Assembly (NCBI GenBank): GCA_038243995.1
Contig: JBBRTV010000011.1
Span: 62,001-126,000 of the forward strand
Direction of reading: 5' to 3'
Length of the DNA stretch: 64,000 nucleotides
DNA from: Scleromatobacter sp038243995
GTDB lineage: Bacteria > Pseudomonadota > Gammaproteobacteria > Burkholderiales > Burkholderiaceae_C
The translations under genes and the position numbers were made by a program. Each line of letters starts with the position of its first letter. Positions within the stretch are counted from its first letter, which is position 1. Shown piece by piece: positions 8,772-17,184 of the stretch. The notes under the pieces are model-generated. The model had not been told where the DNA came from. It searched no databases and saw only the letters and a list, made by a program, of their open reading frames with translations.

Positions 8772-10019
8772 TCAGTCGCGCAGCTGGAGCGCCCACACCA
8801 CGCCGAGGCCCTTGTCGCCCGCGCCGCTGCCGCCGCCTTGCGTGACGCCGACCAGCAGGCCGGGTTCGAGTTCGGTCACTCCGCCGACGGGAAATTCGCC
8901 CTGGTACGGGACGTCGAACACGTGGAGCACGGCGACGCGGCCGGAGGGGGCCAGCCGGAACACGACGCCGCGGCCGAGCCCGGCGGTCGGGCCGCCGTAC
9001 TGCGCGGTGCCGTAGAACGCGCCGTCGCTGGCCTGCATCAGGCCGCCGGAAGGGCCGCAGCCGCGCCCGTCGTCGCTGTGGAAGACGTGTAGCAGTTCGA
9101 AGTCGCCTGCGAGGCTGGTCCGGTAGAGGCTGCCGCAGCCGCCCGGCCCGGAAAGCCCGAGCGCGCCGTAGAGCAGGCCGTCCCGGCCGAGGATCAGCGG
9201 CGCGTCGGACACCTGGCTCGGCTGGCCCTCGGTGGACGGGTGAAACGCATGCAACACCGTGTAGCTGCCGTCGAGGCCGAGCCGGAACAGCGTTCCGCCA
9301 TGGTGCGCGCCGCCGTTGACGGTGGTGCCGTACAGCGCGCCGTCGGCGCCGGACACGACCCCCGCGTTCGGTCCGGTGCCCAGCGCGAGGCGCTCCGCGC
9401 CGAACTCGTGGAGCACCCGGAGCTGGCGATCGGGCGCGATGCGGAACACGGCGCCGCCTTCGTCGACGCGCCGCCCGTGGGTCGCGGTCGCCGTGCCGTA
9501 CAACGCGCCGTCGGCGCCGAGCGCGAGCCGGCCCCGCGGCTGGCACATCTCGTCGGGATGGAACTCGTGCACCACTTGCGTCGCGCCCTGCGGGTCGATG
9601 CGATAGACCGAGCCGCACGCGACGGTCGTGCCGCTGGCCGTGCCGTACAGGAGGCCGTCGGGACCGAGCGCGAGCGCGCTCGACGGGCCACCGGACTCGC
9701 CGGTGTCCGGTCGGAACTCGTGCAGGATGGCGTAGGTGCCGGCGCGGTCGATGCGATAGACGCCACCGTCGCTGAACGGGTAGCGCTCGAGTCCGGACGC
9801 CGCGGTGCCGTAGAGCGCGCCATCCGCGCCGCGCGTCGGGGCCTCGAGCGGCCGGCCGAGATCGGGTGCGCCCGGATCGAAGACGTGGAGCAGCTTGAAG
9901 CGCGGCGCGGCGGTGGCAGCCCCGGGCGGGCTCGCTCCGAGCGCCGCGACGAGCACGCCCAGCATGAGCAGCACGCGCATCGGGGCCGCGCTCGCGAGGA
10001 TCGGTTGGCTGGCTCTCAT
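8772..10019 (-). CDS. Secreted GloVer-repeat (propeller-like) protein
   Basis: A 415-residue exported protein. After an alanine-rich signal peptide come at least seven imperfect repeats of about 45-55 residues built around a core such as GADGALYGTA, a GG-x-F/Y-R segment and LHEFHP. This matches the tandem GloVer repeats seen in many proteobacterial secreted proteins, probably a beta-propeller. Function is unknown. AAGGAAG lies eight bases upstream of the ATG at 10019. It lies downstream of the kinase gene (gap about 50 bp) in the same direction and may belong to that transcription unit. Confidence 0.75.
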   Translation of the reverse strand: MRASQPILASAAPMRVLLMLGVLVAALGASPPGAATAAPRFKLLHVFDPGAPDLGRPLEAPTRGADGALYGTAASGLERYPFSDGGVYRIDRAGTYAILHEFRPDTGESGGPSSALALGPDGLLYGTASGTTVACGSVYRIDPQGATQVVHEFHPDEMCQPRGRLALGADGALYGTATATHGRRVDEGGAVFRIAPDRQLRVLHEFGAERLALGTGPNAGVVSGADGALYGTTVNGGAHHGGTLFRLGLDGSYTVLHAFHPSTEGQPSQVSDAPLILGRDGLLYGALGLSGPGGCGSLYRTSLAGDFELLHVFHSDDGRGCGPSGGLMQASDGAFYGTAQYGGPTAGLGRGVVFRLAPSGRVAVLHVFDVPYQGEFPVGGVTELEPGLLVGVTQGGGSGAGDKGLGVVWALQLRD

Positions 10020-10072
10020 CGGTCTTCTTCCTTGTTCGCAGGCGGCGCCGCGAACGGCGCGCCGCGCGCCCG

Positions 10073-11596
10073 TCATCGCTCGCCCTGCTCGGCTTCGTCG
10101 GGCGTGCGTGCCCGCACCACGGTCACCGTGCACAGCGATTCGGCCACGACCGTCGAAGACACGCTGCCCAGGTAGCGCCGCAACGCGGAATTGCCGCGCG
10201 CGCCCATGACGATGTGGTCGGCCTGGTTGCGGCGCGCGAAATCGACGAGCGCGGCGGCGGGGTCGGGCGCTTCCAGCACGTGGAAGGTCAGCCGGCCGTC
10301 TTCCAGGTTGAGCGATTTGCTGATCGGCCGCGCCCAGTGCTTCAGGCCGACGAGCTGCTTGACGTGCAGGCTCTTGCCGTGGGCGTCGGTCAGCGCGTCG
10401 TTGCCGATGCGGGCGATGCGCATCACGCTGATGCAGGCCAGGCGCGCGCCGGGCTCGGTGAGCACGATGCGGCGCACGGTCTCGCGCATCTGGTCGAGCA
10501 ATTCCGGCGACGCGTTGTCGACATCGACGGCGGCCATCACGATCGTGCTGCGATTGAGTTGCTCCGTCGTGCTGACGGCTTCCTGCGGCTCGGCGCCGAT
10601 GGCGAAGAACCAGCGCTTCAGGCGCGTCCACTGGCTGCTGCGCACCATGCGCTCGGCGCGCCGCGTGAGCGGGATCTGGTCGGGCTCCTGCAGGTCGAGG
10701 GCGAGCTGCGCCGCGCTCTGGTAGCGCTTGTCGGCATGCACCTCCAGGCACTTGAGGATGACCTCCTGCAGCCACGGCGGGCAGTCGGCGCGCAGCGCGC
10801 GCGGCGGCACGGGGTCGATCCAGAGGCGCTTGCGCAGGCCGCGCACGGAGCTCGGCGCACCGAAGGGGCGTTCGCCGGTGGTCAGGTGGTAGAGCATCAC
10901 GCCGAGCGCGAACAGGTCGCTGCGCGGATCGTTGCGGATGAACTGCACCTGCTCGGGCGACATGTAGGGCCCGGTGCCCATCGGCAGCGAGAACTCCTCT
11001 TCGAGCAGGTCGGGCAGGTGCTCGTGGCGCGACAGGCCGTAGTCGACCAGCACGGCCGCGCCGTCCGGGCGGAACATGATGTTGCTGGGCTTGATGTCGA
11101 GGTGCACCACGTGCTGGCGATGCAGGTCGTGGAGCGCGGTGGCGACGCGCGCGCCGATCTCGACCACCTCGTCGAGCGCGAGCGGCGCCTCGGCCAGCCG
11201 CGGTCGCAACGTGTCGCCTTCGATGTGTTCCATCACGATGAAGGGCTGGCGGGTGAAGTCGCCGCGCGCGATGTACTTCGGCACGTGCACGCCCGCCAGC
11301 GCCGGCATGATCATCTGCTCGACCTCGTAGCCGACGATCGTTGCAGGATCCTCGCCGCCCTTGATGCGCGGCACCTTCATGATCAGCGGGGGCTCGTCGG
11401 GCAGCGGCGCCGGGTTGCCGTCGGCATCGACGCGGATGACGCGCCACAGGCTGGCCATGCCGCCCTGGTGCAGGCGCTTCTCGAGCAGGAAGCCCTCGAC
11501 GACCGCGCCCTTTTCGAGCGGGGGCGCGAGACCGCCGATGTCGACCAGGTCGCCGGGTCGACGCGAGCGCAGGCTTCCGCCGGAATCAATGGCCAT
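10073..11596 (-). CDS. Ser/Thr protein kinase fused to a universal stress protein domain
   Basis: A 507-residue fusion. An N-terminal Hanks-type kinase carries a glycine loop (KRLHQGGMASLWRV), a catalytic lysine (LIMKVPR), HLDIKPSN at 165-172 and an APE-like segment (GPYMSPEQ). The catalytic loop reads HLD where most kinases have HRD, and the metal-binding triad reads DYG where most have DFG, so it is a non-RD variant that still keeps both aspartates. The C-terminal third is a UspA domain ending in GARGNSALRRYLGSVSSTV, an ATP-binding signature. I took the ATG at 11596, two bases after the phosphoesterase stop; a TTG at 11602 is the alternative. The adjacent phosphoesterase suggests a linked signalling unit. 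Confidence 0.88.
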   Translation of the reverse strand: MAIDSGGSLRSRRPGDLVDIGGLAPPLEKGAVVEGFLLEKRLHQGGMASLWRVIRVDADGNPAPLPDEPPLIMKVPRIKGGEDPATIVGYEVEQMIMPALAGVHVPKYIARGDFTRQPFIVMEHIEGDTLRPRLAEAPLALDEVVEIGARVATALHDLHRQHVVHLDIKPSNIMFRPDGAAVLVDYGLSRHEHLPDLLEEEFSLPMGTGPYMSPEQVQFIRNDPRSDLFALGVMLYHLTTGERPFGAPSSVRGLRKRLWIDPVPPRALRADCPPWLQEVILKCLEVHADKRYQSAAQLALDLQEPDQIPLTRRAERMVRSSQWTRLKRWFFAIGAEPQEAVSTTEQLNRSTIVMAAVDVDNASPELLDQMRETVRRIVLTEPGARLACISVMRIARIGNDALTDAHGKSLHVKQLVGLKHWARPISKSLNLEDGRLTFHVLEAPDPAAALVDFARRNQADHIVMGARGNSALRRYLGSVSSTVVAESLCTVTVVRARTPDEAEQGER

Positions 11597-11598
11597 GT

Positions 11599-12345
11599 TC
11601 AAACGCCGTCATGCAGGCGCGCCGCCAGGCGCTCGGGCAGGCCCGCGGCGCGGATCTTGGCCGCGGCGCCTTCGTGGTCGTAGGGGACCCGATGGTAGGT
11701 CACGCGCTGCGCTTGCGGTTCGAAAGTCGCGTAGCACGCGGCCGGATTGCCGTCGCGCGGCTGGCCGGCCGAGCCGGGGATGACCAGCCACTGGCGGTAG
11801 CCGGGCAGCGGGATCGGCATTTCGGGGGTCGGCACGAAGTCGCCCGCCTTGCCGGTCGCGCCGAGGTGGTAGAGCCGCGGCTCGTGCACGTGGCCGCAGA
11901 AGGTGTAGTGGCAGGTCGTCGCGTGGATGCTGCGCACCGCGTCGGCGCGGCCCTGCACGTATTCCCACTGGCTGGGGGCGAAGGCGTTCGCGTGGACGTA
12001 GAGGCGGTCGTCGCGCTGGATCTGGAAGGGCAGGGCGGCGAGGAAGTCGAGCTGGCCGGGGTCGAGCTGGGCGCGCGTCCAGTCGATCACGGCGCGCGCC
12101 TCGGCCCGCATCTGCGGCGTGCTGCCGATCACGGCGGCCTCGTCGTGGTTGCCGCAGACGGCCGCGGCGCCCGCCTCGACCATCTCGCGCACGAGGTCGA
12201 CGACCCAGGCCGGATCGGCGCCGTAGCCGACGAAGTCGCCCAGGAACGCCCATTCCGTGACGCCCTGGGCGCGTGCGTGGGCGAAAACGGCTTCTACGGC
12301 TTCCCGGTTGGCGTGCAGGTCGGTCACGACCGCGATCTTGGTCAT
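11599..12345 (-). CDS. Metallophosphoesterase, calcineurin-like
   Basis: A 248-residue calcineurin-fold phosphoesterase. The metal-site motifs appear in order: D9 and H11 in TDLHAN, GDFVGYG, GNHDEA and, near the C-terminal end of the fold, GHVHEP. It resembles the compact Metallophos_2/YfcE-like group, which includes phosphodiesterases and some protein phosphatases. Its stop lies two bases before the kinase-Usp start, so the two genes are almost certainly co-expressed. That pairing makes it a candidate phosphatase or cofactor for the kinase pathway, but the substrate is inferred only from context. Confidence 0.85.
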   Translation of the reverse strand: MTKIAVVTDLHANREAVEAVFAHARAQGVTEWAFLGDFVGYGADPAWVVDLVREMVEAGAAAVCGNHDEAAVIGSTPQMRAEARAVIDWTRAQLDPGQLDFLAALPFQIQRDDRLYVHANAFAPSQWEYVQGRADAVRSIHATTCHYTFCGHVHEPRLYHLGATGKAGDFVPTPEMPIPLPGYRQWLVIPGSAGQPRDGNPAACYATFEPQAQRVTYHRVPYDHEGAAAKIRAAGLPERLAARLHDGV

Positions 12346-12632
12346 CTTGTGTTCATGGTGGGCAAACGCATGTTGCCAGCACTCGCTGACGCGACACGTA
12401 CGGGATTACGCAAGCTTGCGGACAGCCACAGTTCGGGTAGGGGGCGCAGGGCGCCAGGAAAAATGCGACCGGCATTCACGAAATGCGACTCGAAGTGGCG
12501 AAAGCATAGTCGGCGCGCCAAGTCCGACGAGAGGGTCGACGATGAGGAATTGGGTGCTCGCTGCGTCCGCCCTGCTCGACGGCTGCAAGCGGGCTGCCCG
12601 AGAGGCTCGCATCCGTCGTTGTGGTGTACCGC

Positions 12633-15600
12633 CTACGGCGTCTTCACACGATCGGATTTGCGCGTGTGCGCACGAACGGTTTCGACAAGCGCCCCCACGT
12701 CGATGGGCTTGGTGAGGTGAGCAACCATGCCGGCCGCAAGGCAACGAGCGCGATCGGAAGCCATGGCGTGAGCCGTCTGTCCGATCACGGGCAGAGCCGC
12801 GCGGACTGCATGGATTTCGCGTGTTGCGGAGTAGCCGTCCATGCCTGGCATTTCCACGTCCATCAGCACCACGTCGAAACGAGTTCCACCCTCTGCCTTG
12901 ACTTGCGCGATGGCCTCCTGGCCGCTTCCCACCGTCACGACGGATGCGCCTTCACGCTCGAGGATGGTCTGCAGGACCAGTTGATTCACGTCGTTGTCTT
13001 CGACGACCAGGATCGCCAGCCCCTCGAGCCGATCGCCGCGAAAGGTAAACCCGGCATCGGCCGGCACGACGTGCGCCACCGGGCCACTCTCGTACACCTG
13101 GAGTGTCAGTTCGAAAACGCTGCCCTGGCCGGGCAAAGAGGTCGCCGAGATGTCGCCGCCCATGATTCTCGCGAGGCTGCGTGCGATCGACAACCCGAGA
13201 CCCGTGCCACCGAACTGGCGGGTCGTGGAAGCATCCGCCTGTCGGAACGGCTGGAACAATTGCGCCATTTGCTCGGGCGCGATACCGATGCCGGTGTCCT
13301 GCACGCGGAATACCAACTGGTCGCCGCGCCGACCGATCCGGAGCCCAACCCCGCCGATGCTGGTGAACTTGACGGCGTTTGCAAGGAGGTTGAGCAAGAT
13401 CTGGTGCAGCCGGCCTGGATCGCCCAGGGAGGTCGGTGGAACATCCGGATCGCTTTCCACGGTGAGGCGCAGCCCCTTGGTCAATGCCACCGGCCGAACG
13501 CTGTCCGCAGCCATCCGCCCCACTTCCAGCGGCGAATACGACACGGACTCGATCGACAATTGGTTCGCGTCGATCTTGGAAAAATCCAGGACATCGTTGA
13601 CGACGGACAACAGTTGCCTGCATGACCTCAGGATGTGCGCAAAGGCTTCGCGCGCCGACTCGTCCCGGGTATCGGTTTGGCCGAGCAGAGCCATGCCCAT
13701 GATGCCATTCAAGGGTGTCCGCACTTCATGGCTCATGTTAGCGATGAAGTCGCTGCGTACGCGGGACAGTCGCGCAGTCTCTTCCAGGGCGGCCTCCCGG
13801 GCCTGCTCATAAGCGGCGCGCTCCGAAATGTCGCGCACGACGGCGACGATCTGGCCTTCGCGCAGGGGAGTGATGCGCGCTTCGAAACGAGTGTCGCTGT
13901 CCGCGCTGGTCAACGAATATTCGAACGTGACCAGGCTTCCTGTCGTGGAAACTCTCCGGAGCGCCTCCTGCCACGAGGCGCCGATCTCGGTCGGCAGGAC
14001 GTCCTGCATGCGCTTGTGCAGGAACTCGTCGGGCCGCGCGAACAACGAATCGGAGTTGCCTGCGCGGTAGTCGAGGATCGTGCCAGCCGAATCCAGCCTG
14101 AAGTACAGATCCGGCAAGGCCTGGAAGATGCCGTTCAGCTCCGCGGTCTGGAGCGCCACGCGCACCTCCAACTGATGCGCCTGCTGCTCGAGCAGGGTCG
14201 CCATCTGCTGCCGGGCAGACACGTCCACATAGCTGCTGAGGCTGTAAGGCGTTCCTGCGATCTCGAAACGCGTACCTGCGACGGAAACCTCGAGGGCGCT
14301 TCCATCGTGGCGATGCATGCGTACATCGAATGGCGGCACGCCGTGGCCCTCGGCGAGTGGGTCGACGAGGCGGCAGCGTTGCGCGGGGTCGTTCCAGGCG
14401 GCGACGCTGCTTTCGAGCTGTTCCAAAGTGGTGGAGCGTTCCTGGCCGAAAAGCATCAACCAGGCATCGTTGACGTCGTGAATCCGCCCGGTGCGCAAAT
14501 TGGTCAACACCATGCCGATCGGGCTGGTCCTGAACATGAGCGAAAAGCGCAGTTCGCTCGCGCGGAGTTCCTCCTGCGCCTTCGTTCGCTCGGTATCCGC
14601 CTCGATCCCGCCGAGCGTGAGGCCCAGCTGCGCGGAAAGTCGCTGCAGCAGCGCGACCTCCTCCTCGTCGAAGAAGCCCGTGTCGCCGGAAAAGACCGAG
14701 AGCACGGCGCAAGGGGCCCCACCGTTGATGCAGATGGGAAATGCGGCGGCAGAAGCAAGGCCTTGCTGGACCATGGCGCCAGCCCATGCCTGGCCGTCGG
14801 CCGACAACGCCGGCTCGCGTTCGACAACGATGCGGTTCTCGCGCCATGCGATGGCTGCGGGGGGAGTTCTGGCCGCATCGGGTGCGACGGAAACGTCGAT
14901 CTCGCCGATCGTGTCGATGCCTGCGCCTGCCGCGCAAACCGGACGCAGGCGGGCTGTATCGGCATCGAACTCGCCGAGCCACGCGATCTGGATGCGTCCT
15001 GGGCCCGCCAGCAAATCGCAGGTGCATTGATAAAGCGACTGCCGCTCCCTGCGGCTCGCGAATATGTCGGTTGCCAGGGTCAGCACCTGGTACAGGCGAT
15101 TCAGTCGCTCGAGCCGATCTTGCGCCCGGCGATAGCTCGTGACGTCCCGCGCGATGCCGAGGACGCCGACGACGTTGCCATCGGCCTCCCGCACCGGCGT
15201 CTTGACGGTTTCGAACAGCCCGTCATAGTTTCCGGCGGCAAAGTGCAGCCACCTTTCGTTGACCATGCGGCAGTCCGCGGCGATGGTCTTGCGATCGCTG
15301 TCCATGAAGGCGTCTACCAGCTCGGGCGCTACGAAATCGGCATCGGTGCGGCCGATGATGTGCGCTTCGGGCGCGTTGAAAAGCCGCGTGAACTGCTGGT
15401 TGCAGAACAGGTAGACCCCGTCCAGGCTCTTTAGCCAAATGAGATCCGGCAACGTATCTAGCAGGGTGCGCAGTCTTGCTTGCTGGTTGCTCAGCTGTAC
15501 CGTTCTGGCTCGCACGGTCCTGCGCAGCAGGAACGCCCATGCCAGGATCAGCATGGCGAATGCCGCGGTGCCGATCAACGCATAGACCACGGTGTCGAGC

Positions 15601-16382
15601 CACGCCGGATAGGCGATCTCGGCGCCGAACCATTTCGCACGCAGTTGATCATTTTCGGCGGGAGTGAATTGGGCAAAGCCGCGCTCGACGAGTTGCAACG
15701 TGGCGATGTCGCCCTTGCGCACTGCGCGATGAAACTGCCCCGTGTAGAGGACGAAGGCCGGACGAAACCGGGTGTTCGCCTGCGCCCTGTACAGCAGGTA
15801 ATTGGCCGGCGGAGCATCCATGCAGAAGATGCGAACCTGGTCGGCGACGGCAGCATCGACGATGGCGGCGTAACTTGCGAACTCCCGGAAGCTGGTCACG
15901 CCGTCGGACTGCAACTTGTCGATGCAGGCGTCGCCCGCCTTGGCCGCCACGACAAAGCCGCGCAGGGACGCCGGGCCCGTGATGCCGCCGATGTCGCGCT
16001 GGACGTAGATGGGCACCTGCAGGTCCGCGTAGGGTGCCGTGAAGTCCATCGTCTTTTCGCGCTCTGGCGTGACAAAGACGGTGTCGATGACGTCTGCCTG
16101 CCCCGCAGCCATGATGGCCTTGGCAACTGCCCAATCGGTCGCCAACAAATTCACGCTGACACCGGTCTTGCGTTGCCACAACCGCCAGGCGTCGACCAGA
16201 TAACCGTCGACCGTTCCGTCCGCGGCGCGAAAGATGTAAGGGGGATAGTTGTTGTCCAGGACGACGGTCAGATGTGGTCGGGACTTTGCAGCCGTCACCG
16301 GTGCCGGCGCGGCACGCACCGGTGCTGCGAGCGTCAGAGCGCAGCCGAGAATCCATGCGATGACAGCCGATGAACGGTGCAT
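12633..16382 (-). CDS. EvgS/BvgS-like hybrid sensor kinase with periplasmic solute-binding domain
   Basis: A 1249-residue protein. Domains in order: signal peptide; a periplasmic family-3 solute-binding domain (about 35-255, DNNYPPYIF to GFAQFTPAEND); a transmembrane helix near 265-285; a PAS domain; a GAF domain (about 420-590); two more PAS domains; a HisKA/HATPase core with H885 (NMSHEVRTPLNG); and a receiver with D1175 (VLMDVEMPGMDGY). It contains no HPt domain, so a separate phosphotransfer protein or regulator must complete the relay, and none lies beside it. The start at 16382 places the signal peptide correctly. Its codons look less GC-rich than those of its neighbours, which could mean later acquisition. 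Confidence 0.87.
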   Translation of the reverse strand: MHRSSAVIAWILGCALTLAAPVRAAPAPVTAAKSRPHLTVVLDNNYPPYIFRAADGTVDGYLVDAWRLWQRKTGVSVNLLATDWAVAKAIMAAGQADVIDTVFVTPEREKTMDFTAPYADLQVPIYVQRDIGGITGPASLRGFVVAAKAGDACIDKLQSDGVTSFREFASYAAIVDAAVADQVRIFCMDAPPANYLLYRAQANTRFRPAFVLYTGQFHRAVRKGDIATLQLVERGFAQFTPAENDQLRAKWFGAEIAYPAWLDTVVYALIGTAAFAMLILAWAFLLRRTVRARTVQLSNQQARLRTLLDTLPDLIWLKSLDGVYLFCNQQFTRLFNAPEAHIIGRTDADFVAPELVDAFMDSDRKTIAADCRMVNERWLHFAAGNYDGLFETVKTPVREADGNVVGVLGIARDVTSYRRAQDRLERLNRLYQVLTLATDIFASRRERQSLYQCTCDLLAGPGRIQIAWLGEFDADTARLRPVCAAGAGIDTIGEIDVSVAPDAARTPPAAIAWRENRIVVEREPALSADGQAWAGAMVQQGLASAAAFPICINGGAPCAVLSVFSGDTGFFDEEEVALLQRLSAQLGLTLGGIEADTERTKAQEELRASELRFSLMFRTSPIGMVLTNLRTGRIHDVNDAWLMLFGQERSTTLEQLESSVAAWNDPAQRCRLVDPLAEGHGVPPFDVRMHRHDGSALEVSVAGTRFEIAGTPYSLSSYVDVSARQQMATLLEQQAHQLEVRVALQTAELNGIFQALPDLYFRLDSAGTILDYRAGNSDSLFARPDEFLHKRMQDVLPTEIGASWQEALRRVSTTGSLVTFEYSLTSADSDTRFEARITPLREGQIVAVVRDISERAAYEQAREAALEETARLSRVRSDFIANMSHEVRTPLNGIMGMALLGQTDTRDESAREAFAHILRSCRQLLSVVNDVLDFSKIDANQLSIESVSYSPLEVGRMAADSVRPVALTKGLRLTVESDPDVPPTSLGDPGRLHQILLNLLANAVKFTSIGGVGLRIGRRGDQLVFRVQDTGIGIAPEQMAQLFQPFRQADASTTRQFGGTGLGLSIARSLARIMGGDISATSLPGQGSVFELTLQVYESGPVAHVVPADAGFTFRGDRLEGLAILVVEDNDVNQLVLQTILEREGASVVTVGSGQEAIAQVKAEGGTRFDVVLMDVEMPGMDGYSATREIHAVRAALPVIGQTAHAMASDRARCLAAGMVAHLTKPIDVGALVETVRAHTRKSDRVKTP

Positions 16383-16526
16383 GGCGTGCCGGATCGCAGT
16401 TGTCGGGACTCGCGGGGCCATCGGAAGGTCGATGCAGCGGTTGGTCGATGCGGAGCCCGGAAGCTCCAGGCGGTGAATTTCAGATATCCCAGGGTACTCA
16501 ACTGCAGTATCGCAGCGCGGAAGCGA

Positions 16527-16910
16527 TCAGTGGCGCGCCGAGTACAGCGCATGCGCCGTCCGCTTGGACCCAGTGAGCCGAAATTGTCCTGTGAACAGGT
16601 GATCGAACTCGCTGGCGGCGACCTCGCCTATACGCGCGTCGACGTCGGCCGGCAGGCTGACGATGGACTGCTGCGACCATACCGGAACGCCGCCGACCCG
16701 CATCGACAAGGTCCTGAATTCACGAGGCTGCGGGAACTCCAGGGAATCGTTGAGCAGCCTGGCCATTCCGGCATGCCGGTGCAGTTCGACCGTGAGGGGA
16801 CCGGACGCGAAGCGCCAAAGGCGCTCCCACCCGGCCAGTTCCAGCTTCACACAGAGCGTGCGCGCGGCTAGCGCGAGCAGAGCCAGCACTGCGAGCACGA
16901 ATGCGTTCAT
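16527..16910 (-). CDS. Small hypothetical protein with N-terminal membrane anchor
   Basis: A 127-residue protein I cannot assign. It opens with a hydrophobic helix (MNAFVLAVLALLALAART), either an uncleaved signal anchor or a signal peptide. The rest is soluble and mixed, with an arginine-rich C terminus. AAAGGAA lies nine bases upstream of the ATG at 16910, supporting this start over longer in-frame ones. It is co-directional with the hybrid kinase gene, which begins about 145 bp downstream, so the two may be co-transcribed. Base composition is close to that of the kinase gene. Confidence 0.55.
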   Translation of the reverse strand: MNAFVLAVLALLALAARTLCVKLELAGWERLWRFASGPLTVELHRHAGMARLLNDSLEFPQPREFRTLSMRVGGVPVWSQQSIVSLPADVDARIGEVAASEFDHLFTGQFRLTGSKRTAHALYSARH

Positions 16911-17184
16911 GGCCGGGTTCCTTTCAGGCCTGGGGTCCCGAGGGAGAATTTGCGCCATATCGCCCGGCGGGACATCCCTAGAACGGGTGCACTGGCGCTG
17001 CAAGGAATCGGCTTGCCTGGTGGACGCCACGTCGGCCGAGGACGGCAAGGCAGACTCACCCGCCCTCCGGCCGAATCATCGAAACGACACATTGCACAAT
17101 CACACTACGCCTCGTCGGTACGGGCAGGCGTGCTGTTCCCGGGCGTCCGCGCGTTGCGCCCGCCCCCCGACTGGAGAGAGCCTC

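Noticed and set aside
12346..12632. Possible small genes in the 287-bp gap between the hybrid kinase and the phosphoesterase
   Set aside because: The frames here have no ribosome site, and their sequences are consistent with non-coding DNA; nothing can be supported.
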